Of a stretch of 10,620 bases of DNA, positions 6,661 through 10,620 are shown piece after piece; the first letter of the stretch is position 1; every line of letters begins with the position of its first letter. The notes beneath the pieces are model-generated. The model was not told the origin of the DNA. It did not search any database and worked only from the letters and a program-made list of their open reading frames with translations. This DNA is from Verrucomicrobiota bacterium. Its GTDB lineage: Bacteria; Verrucomicrobiota; Verrucomicrobiia; Verrucomicrobiales; Verrucomicrobiaceae. Both the position numbers and the translations under genes were made by a program. The stretch spans positions 1-10,620 of the forward strand of contig JAIOQF010000236.1 in assembly GCA_021413535.1 (NCBI GenBank), read 5' to 3'.

Positions 6661-6840
6661 TTATTTGGCTGCCGGGGCGGCCTTGAACTTCAGGGCGAGG
6701 CGGCTCTTGAGACGCGATGCCGTGTTTTTGTGGATCGTGTTTCCTTTGGCGGCTTTGTCGGCAGCGGAGGAGAATTCGTTGTAGGCGGTCTGCGCAGCCT
6801 TGGTGTCGCCACTCTTCAGGGCTTCAAGCGCGCGCTTGCG
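6661..6840 (-). pseudogene. rpsT: Ribosomal protein S20, N-terminally truncated and fused
   Basis: S20 is a helical protein of the small subunit body that binds 16S rRNA early in assembly. The last ~59 codons of the chimeric ORF match its C-terminal two thirds: RKRALEALKSGDTKAAQTAY, then NEFSSAADKAAKGNTIHKNT and ASRLKSRL. The part KAAQ.A.NE....D.AA.KG.IHKN.A.R.K..L is the family's signature. The expected first ~25-30 residues (an MANxKSAxKR-type basic helix) are missing and replaced by the ParA piece. No independent start with a ribosome site is visible for the fragment. Since S20 is nearly universal, an intact copy should exist if this lesion is real; its absence elsewhere would point to an assembly error. 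Confidence 0.85.
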
Positions 6841-7395
6841 GAAGGTGATGAGCCCCAGGCGCGAGACATAATCCGGAATCGTCGGCGCGAGGATTGCGTC
6901 GGCGGCGATCAACGCCGCCTCGGCGAACAGCGAAATGCCGGGCGGGCAATCGATCAGAATGTAGTCGTATTCGTTGATGACGGTCACGATGTAGACGCCG
7001 GTGTGTTTGGGTTTCACGGTCAGCACCACGCCCCAGCCGCGGCTGTCGGTTGCGGTTTCGACCTTATCGCCATCGACGTCCATGACGTGAGCTTCTATCT
7101 GGACTCCGGCATTTTCTGCCACCGCGATGCAGACCTTGTATTCATTGCCCTTGAAAAGCTGGAGGCGGACGGCCTTGCCGAGATCGGGCTTTAACTCCCG
7201 TTCCCATACGTCCGCGCGGAAATCATAACCAGCTTTTTCCAGCGGGTGCACCAGCCTGGCGACTGCCATCTCGGCCTCCTCGGTATCATCACCCCGGGCA
7301 GATGCTGTCGGCAGCAGCAGCATAGCCGCGAGCAGCAGCGCCGAGAAAAAGACGCGTGACACGACGGTGGGTGTTGAATTAGCATTAGCACTCAT
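6661..7395 (-). CDS. Chimeric ORF: secreted-protein N-terminus + ParA fragment + S20 C-terminus
   Basis: One open frame of 244 codons holds three unrelated pieces. Residues 1-140 are an exported protein: a signal peptide (VVSRVFFSALLLAAMLLLPTASA, cleavage near Ala33), then a mixed, strand-rich domain (FKGNEYKVCIAVAENAGVQIEAHVMDVDGDKV ... VLTVKPKHTGVYIVTVI) whose own C-terminus is missing. Residues of about 141-185 are the Walker B region of a ParA/Soj-type ATPase. Residues of about 186-244 are the C-terminal part of ribosomal protein S20. No stop or frameshift separates them. A protein with a signal peptide cannot sensibly deliver S20 to ribosomes, so this is not a functional fusion in any obvious way. 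Genuine rearrangement or a wrongly joined assembly are the two readings; I favour the second. Junctions are uncertain by a few codons. ATG 7395 is the only good start, and the FHA gene diverges from it 101 bp away. Confidence 0.8.
   Translation of the reverse strand: MSANANSTPTVVSRVFFSALLLAAMLLLPTASARGDDTEEAEMAVARLVHPLEKAGYDFRADVWERELKPDLGKAVRLQLFKGNEYKVCIAVAENAGVQIEAHVMDVDGDKVETATDSRGWGVVLTVKPKHTGVYIVTVINEYDYILIDCPPGISLFAEAALIAADAILAPTIPDYVSRLGLITFRKRALEALKSGDTKAAQTAYNEFSSAADKAAKGNTIHKNTASRLKSRLALKFKAAPAAK
6841..6975 (-). pseudogene. ParA/Soj-family partition ATPase, internal fragment
   Basis: These ~45 codons encode NEYDYILIDCPPGISLFAEA followed by ALIAADAILAPTIPDYVSRLGLITF. The pattern YD.ILIDCPPG is the Walker B strand of the ParA/MinD deviant-Walker ATPases, and the following AADAILAPTIPDYVSRLGL is the usual next helix-strand unit. 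The Walker A loop (KGGxGKT), which should lie about 100 residues earlier, is absent, as is the C-terminal half. It is therefore only a fragment embedded between two other genes. Its codons are strongly G/C-ending, compatible with a donor of higher GC. A six-base direct repeat TGATGA (6846-6851 and 6975-6980) sits at the two edges and may be chance. Confidence 0.8.
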
Positions 7396-7496
7396 GCAGG
7401 GAATCTCTGGGGTCGCTGATCGCTACACCGGATTTCCAGCCCGGACAATGCCCTTTTCAGCTGCCTCTGAATTTTTCACAAACTCCCACCCAATCA

Positions 7497-8081
7497 ATGG
7501 CGCGCATCATTTTCACCCTGGAGGATCTCAGCAAGATCGAGACCGAGCTGACTGCAGATAGAATCACCATCGGCCGGCTCTCGGAAAATGGAGTGATGCT
7601 GCCCAGCGCATCGGTATCGGGGCATCACGCCACCATCAAGCGTCGGGGGGATGCCTATTTTGTCCAGGATCACGGCTCCACCAACGGCACCAAGATTAAC
7701 GGGGTCGAGGTTGATGAGGTAAAACTGGAAAATGGGGACCGCTTGTTTTTCGGAGATGTCTCCGCCGTTTTCCAGCTGAGAGATCTGTCGGTGAAGAAAA
7801 AAGATCCCGTCGAGCCGCAGCCCGAAGTGCAATCCGGCGACGATGCCGCCACTTCAAGCCGGTCATGGGGTTGTGCGAGATATTTTCTGATTTTTACCTT
7901 CATCATCATGGCGTTCGCGGCAGGACTTATGCTGGCTCATGCTGTAAAATATCAGCGGTTTCTGCTGCCGGACATCATCTACAGCGAGCCAGTGAGAAAA
8001 TACTTCGGCAACATTACCGAGGAGCCTGTCAGGTCCGGTGACCGGGACAAGAGCAAGGCCGCGAACGAAGAACAAAAATAG
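7497..8081 (+). CDS. FHA-domain protein with one transmembrane helix
   Basis: The 194-residue protein has an N-terminal forkhead-associated domain (about 1-97), which binds phosphothreonine peptides. The core residues are present: GR (26-27), VSGHHA with Ser41 and His43/44, and GSTNGTKING (60-69) with Asn63-Gly64. A charged linker rich in Pro, Glu and Asp follows (about 98-126). One hydrophobic helix, YFLIFTFIIMAFAAGLMLAHAV (129-150), anchors it in the inner membrane. A ~44-residue tail would be periplasmic if the FHA domain is cytoplasmic (inferred). The tail has no fold I recognise. No Ser/Thr kinase, phosphatase or secretion gene is in the window, so its partner is unknown. The ATG at 7497 gives a domain that begins directly with the first strand. 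Its transcript probably ends in the terminator at 8135-8177. Confidence 0.85.
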   Translation: MARIIFTLEDLSKIETELTADRITIGRLSENGVMLPSASVSGHHATIKRRGDAYFVQDHGSTNGTKINGVEVDEVKLENGDRLFFGDVSAVFQLRDLSVKKKDPVEPQPEVQSGDDAATSSRSWGCARYFLIFTFIIMAFAAGLMLAHAVKYQRFLLPDIIYSEPVRKYFGNITEEPVRSGDRDKSKAANEEQK

Positions 8082-8134
8082 AAAGCGCTGGATAAAGCAG
8101 TCTCCGGTTGGTGATTAGTCGTGGTGGTCACGAC

Positions 8135-8177
8135 AAAAAAGCGATGCAGCCGTGAAGCTGCATCGCATGATTTTTTT
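8135..8177. terminator. Bidirectional intrinsic terminator between the FHA and EF-hand genes
   Basis: A perfect 10-bp stem (8141-8150 with 8157-8166) has loop CGTGAA. On the minus strand it is followed at once by six Ts (8140-8135), and on the plus strand by ATGA and seven Ts (8171-8177). It lies between two convergent genes and should stop both transcripts; the minus-strand form is the better terminator. Confidence 0.9.
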
Positions 8178-8199
8178 CGATTGGTGAATCGCTACTTAG

Positions 8200-8934
8200 T
8201 CAGTCTGCTGGGGGACGTTTCGGCTTGTCGCCTCCAGATGGAGGCGCGGTGCCGTCGCCTGAAGGCGGGCGTCGGATGCCACCTTCGCTTCCACCTTGGC
8301 CGCCGCGCATTTCACGCATTTTCTTGCCCATCTCCTCCATTTCTTCCTTGGTGATTTTGCCATCGCCATTGGCGTCCATGCGTTTGAACTGCTCCTCGGA
8401 AATCTTGATGAATTCCTCTTTCGATATCGAGCCGTTCTCTTGAATTTTCTTGAACAGTTCCATCATGCCTCCACCCATGCCGCCGCGTGCACCGGTGCCG
8501 GGGCCGCCTTTGCCACCCTCAACTGGCTGGGGCGGGGGATTCCCACCGGGCGTGTTGTTATCGCCACCGGGACGCGGACGCGTGCCGCCGTCGGTGTTTT
8601 CGGGTTTGTTGAATCCATCGGGTCGGCGCTGTCCGCCGTCACCACCATGCATGCGACGCATGGCTTCCATGAGTTGTTCCTTGGTAACAGAACCGGAACC
8701 AGCGGCGTCCATTTTGCTGAAGCGTGCTTCGGCTTCCTTTTTGGAAAACTCGAGAAATTCTTCTTTGGAAACTTTGCCGTCGCCATTGGCATCCATTTTT
8801 TTGAAGGCTTCGTCCATTCGTGCTTTGGGATCGCCGCCGCCGGGAGCTTGTGGGGGTTTGGGCGCGTCCTGGGCATGGAGCATTGCAATGCCGCTGCTAA
8901 TAGCTGCGGCGAGGAGGAACAGTTTCGGTTTCAT
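8200..8934 (-). CDS. Secreted EF-hand (calcium-binding) protein with Gly/Pro-rich linker
   Basis: The 244-residue protein begins MKPKLFLLAAAISSGIAMLHA, a signal peptide with likely cleavage after Ala21. I chose the ATG at 8934 because the frame upstream (to 9018) adds non-signal sequence. EF-hand loop 1 (48-59, DANGDGKVSKEE) and loop 4 (187-198, DANGDGKITKEE) are canonical. Loop 2 (76-87, DAAGSGSVTKEQ) has lost acidic ligands at positions 3 and 5. Loop 3 (about 164-174, IQENGSISKEE) is short and lacks the first Asp. Between the pairs lies a disordered stretch of Gly, Pro, Arg and Asp (about 97-157) with GGMGGGMM. The C-terminus is similar and ends KPKRPPAD. Such proteins are exported in many planctomycetes and verrucomicrobia; the partner is unknown. 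Calcium binding at loops 1 and 4 is a safe guess, the rest is not. Confidence 0.85.
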   Translation of the reverse strand: MKPKLFLLAAAISSGIAMLHAQDAPKPPQAPGGGDPKARMDEAFKKMDANGDGKVSKEEFLEFSKKEAEARFSKMDAAGSGSVTKEQLMEAMRRMHGGDGGQRRPDGFNKPENTDGGTRPRPGGDNNTPGGNPPPQPVEGGKGGPGTGARGGMGGGMMELFKKIQENGSISKEEFIKISEEQFKRMDANGDGKITKEEMEEMGKKMREMRGGQGGSEGGIRRPPSGDGTAPPSGGDKPKRPPAD

Positions 8935-9040
8935 GTGATTCGATGGGGGTTGGTGGTTTGAAAATTGCACCGATCTCACACCGCGGGCTGGTTGCCCTTG
9001 GCAAGTGGACTGGAACAAGCAGCTTCAACCTGACGCGACG

Positions 9041-9064
9041 GATAAAGTTGCGCGCGCCGCGCAA
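9041..9064 (-). terminator. Possible terminator after the M20 peptidase gene
   Basis: On the minus strand, five bases after the stop codon, TTGCGCG (9064-9058) pairs perfectly with CGCGCAA (9054-9048) around a three-base loop. It is followed by CTTTATC. The stem is strong but the T-tract is short, so termination may be partial and the EF-hand gene could be read through. Confidence 0.45.
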
Positions 9065-9069
9065 ATAAA

Positions 9070-10398
9070 TCATCGCGCCAGTTCGCGCAGCAGATTTTGA
9101 TTCAAGATGATGCCGGTTTCAAAGTTGGCGATGGGGAAGTTTTCGTTGGGCGCGTGCGCCGCACAGTCCGGCAGCGCGAGCCCGAGCAACAGCGTGTCCA
9201 CGCCCAGCACATCCTTGAACGTTTGCACTATGGGGATGCTGCCGCCTTCACGAATCAGGGCCGGTTTGTCTCCGAAAGTTTTCACCAGCGCGTTCTGCGC
9301 AGCGAGGCCCAGCGGTGATGTCGGATCCATCAAGTAGGGGAAACCCGTGTGGCCGAGCTTCACTTCAAATCTCACGCCGGGTGGTTGATGCTGCTGCACA
9401 TGGGCGGTGACTTTTTTTATGATGTCGTCGGGATGCTGATCGGGCACCAGGCGGAAGCTGAATTTTACGAATGACTCTTTGGCGATGACGGTCTTCGAGC
9501 CTTCGCCCTGCCAGCCGCCGCCGATGCCGTTGACCTCCGCTGTCGGCCGTGCCCAGCGACGCTCTAGTTCGGTAAAACCTTTTTCTCCAAACAGTTCAGG
9601 CGCCCCGGTAATCTGTTTGGTTTCAGCTTCGGTCTCGCCGAGCTTGCGCCATTCTGTCCGCTCCCACTCGGCCAGCGGCCGCACGTCATCGTAAAAACCA
9701 GCGACTTGCACTTTGCCGTCGGCATCATGAAAACTGGCGACGAGTCGCGCCAGCATCGTCACTGGATTGGCCACCGCGCCGCCCCAGATGCCGGAGTGCA
9801 GATCGATGGTGGGACCGCGTGCGATGATTTCGCAGCAGGCGACGCCGCGCAATCCGTAGGTGAATGTGCCCTGGCCGGCGGCAACCATGCCGGTGTCGGA
9901 TATGGCGACGACATCGCATTTCAATTCTTGGCGATGAGCTTCTAGGAATGGTTTAAGATTTGGACTGCCAATTTCTTCTTCGCCTTCGAAGAGGCAGATC
10001 AGGTTCACCGGCAGATCGCCGTGCTCACCCAGAGTTTTTTTCAGACCGGCGACATGAGCCATCAGTTGACCCTTGTTGTCGGTCGCGCCGCGACACCAGA
10101 TGCGGTCGCCCACGATGGTGGGCTCGAATGGCGGAGTGCGCCATTCACTGAAGGGCTCGGCTGGCTGCACGTCGTAATGTCCGTAGAGCAGAACGGTGCG
10201 ACGACCGGCGATATGTTTGTTTTTGGCGATGACGACCGGATGGCGTGCGGTTTCGTGCAGTGCTGCCTGGAGGCCGATGCTGTTGAGTTTGTCGGTTAGC
10301 CACACCGCAGCGGCGCGGGTGTCGGCGTTATGATTGGAGTCAGTGGACACGCTGGCGAAGCGCAGCAGCGTGAAGAGGTCGTTGAGGTCGGTGGTCAT
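9070..10398 (-). CDS. M20-family metallopeptidase (dipeptidase, carnosinase-like)
   Basis: The 442-residue cytoplasmic enzyme hydrolyses short peptides with a two-zinc centre; the substrate is not predictable from sequence. The ligands and catalytic residues are all visible: LLYGHYDVQP (zinc ligand His74, catalytic-site Asp76), GATDNKGQ (bridging Asp107), FEGEEEIGSP (catalytic Glu141, ligand Glu142), ISDTG (Asp168) and AAHAPNENF (His415). DLHSGIWGG with His201 marks the dimerisation/lid domain and is typical of the CNDP-like branch of M20. Length is normal for that branch. There is no signal peptide. The ATG at 10398 is 12 bp after the stop of the M50-like gene, so the two are probably one operon. 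No ribosome site stands out, in keeping with the neighbours. The family call is firm; a specific name such as carnosinase would be a guess. Confidence 0.93.
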   Translation of the reverse strand: MTTDLNDLFTLLRFASVSTDSNHNADTRAAAVWLTDKLNSIGLQAALHETARHPVVIAKNKHIAGRRTVLLYGHYDVQPAEPFSEWRTPPFEPTIVGDRIWCRGATDNKGQLMAHVAGLKKTLGEHGDLPVNLICLFEGEEEIGSPNLKPFLEAHRQELKCDVVAISDTGMVAAGQGTFTYGLRGVACCEIIARGPTIDLHSGIWGGAVANPVTMLARLVASFHDADGKVQVAGFYDDVRPLAEWERTEWRKLGETEAETKQITGAPELFGEKGFTELERRWARPTAEVNGIGGGWQGEGSKTVIAKESFVKFSFRLVPDQHPDDIIKKVTAHVQQHQPPGVRFEVKLGHTGFPYLMDPTSPLGLAAQNALVKTFGDKPALIREGGSIPIVQTFKDVLGVDTLLLGLALPDCAAHAPNENFPIANFETGIILNQNLLRELAR

Positions 10399-10410
10399 GG
10401 TGTTGGAAAA

Positions 10411-10620
10411 TTAATCGGGTCGCATGAAGTGCGGAGGTTGCTCGCCGTTGGCCCGCTGAAAATTCTGCCATGCGAGCATGCCGAAGAAGAGCAGGTTGAA
10501 GAGGCTGCCAGAACGATTGAACAGGAAAACACCCACCACTGCCGCCAGGATGGCCCCGGTCCACATGGTAACTTTATATAAGGATGGCCCGAGGAAACTG
10601 TTCATGACGTGGCCACCATC
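10411..10620 (-). CDS. C-terminal end of a site-2 (M50) membrane protease, 5' part outside the window
   Basis: The frame is open from the window edge, so the ATG at 10605 is probably internal. The first five residues read DGGHV, and with the following MNSFLG they look like the LDGG(H/R)V motif of S2P/M50 intramembrane proteases, whose Asp is the third zinc ligand. After it come hydrophobic segments VTMWTGAILAAVVGVFLFN and GSLFNLLFFGMLAW, as expected for the last membrane helices. A short polar tail (QNFQRANGEQPPHFMRPD) follows. Only 69 residues are visible, and the HExxH motif would lie outside. The gene is 12 bp upstream of the M20 peptidase and probably co-transcribed. If the upstream sequence lacks HExxH, this call fails and the piece is just a membrane-protein C-terminus. 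Confidence 0.6.
   Translation of the reverse strand, partial: DGGHVMNSFLGPSLYKVTMWTGAILAAVVGVFLFNRSGSLFNLLFFGMLAWQNFQRANGEQPPHFMRPD

Noticed and set aside
6340..7194. Plus-strand open frame of 284 codons over the zinc-ribbon and chimera region
   Set aside because: It spans three unrelated minus-strand coding pieces, all recognisable; the plus translation has no coherent domain.
1..10620. CRISPR array, tRNA/rRNA gene, transposase, prophage or defence cassette
   Set aside because: No regularly spaced direct repeats, no cloverleaf-like or rRNA stretches, and no transposase, integrase, nuclease or toxin-antitoxin motifs were seen; the genes are mostly core functions. Eye inspection could miss a degenerate copy.

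Overview
The window reads as a chromosomal housekeeping segment of a moderately GC-rich Gram-negative bacterium. Verrucomicrobiota (Prosthecobacter/Verrucomicrobium-like) is my best guess. It rests on the protein flavour, the Ala/Pro-rich L25 tail, the prs-rplY-pth-rpsF-ssb order, the outer-membrane barrel with a terminal Phe and the weak Shine-Dalgarno sites. This placement is inference, not a database result.

Left part, + strand (1-2720): the 3' end of prs (PRPP synthetase), then rplY (ribosomal protein L25/CTC family, frameshifted here), pth (peptidyl-tRNA hydrolase), rpsF (S6) and ssb. The block closes with a clear intrinsic terminator at 2688-2716. pth and rpsF overlap by four bases (ATGA). 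Next comes an 89-bp imperfect inverted repeat (2733-2821) that looks like a dispersed intergenic element.

Middle part, - strand (2834-7395): priA (replication-restart helicase) and a 257-aa outer-membrane beta-barrel protein with its own terminator and a candidate promoter. These are followed by a small zinc-ribbon protein and a strange 244-aa ORF. In one frame that ORF joins the N-terminus of a secreted protein, about 45 residues of a ParA-type ATPase (Walker B region) and the C-terminal two thirds of ribosomal protein S20. This three-part chimera is the strongest anomaly in the window. Together with the broken rplY, it raises the question of assembly or strain-mixing error versus real rearrangement.

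Right part: a divergent + strand gene encodes an FHA domain plus one membrane helix (7497-8081). A perfect-stem bidirectional terminator (8135-8177) separates it from the convergent - strand genes. These are a secreted EF-hand protein, an M20-family metallopeptidase and the C-terminal end of what looks like a site-2 (M50) membrane protease. The last two are 12 bp apart and probably co-transcribed.

I saw no CRISPR array, tRNA, rRNA, complete insertion sequence or recognisable defence system. The window is mostly ordinary core genome with a few local oddities. No gene-free stretch exceeds about 225 bases.
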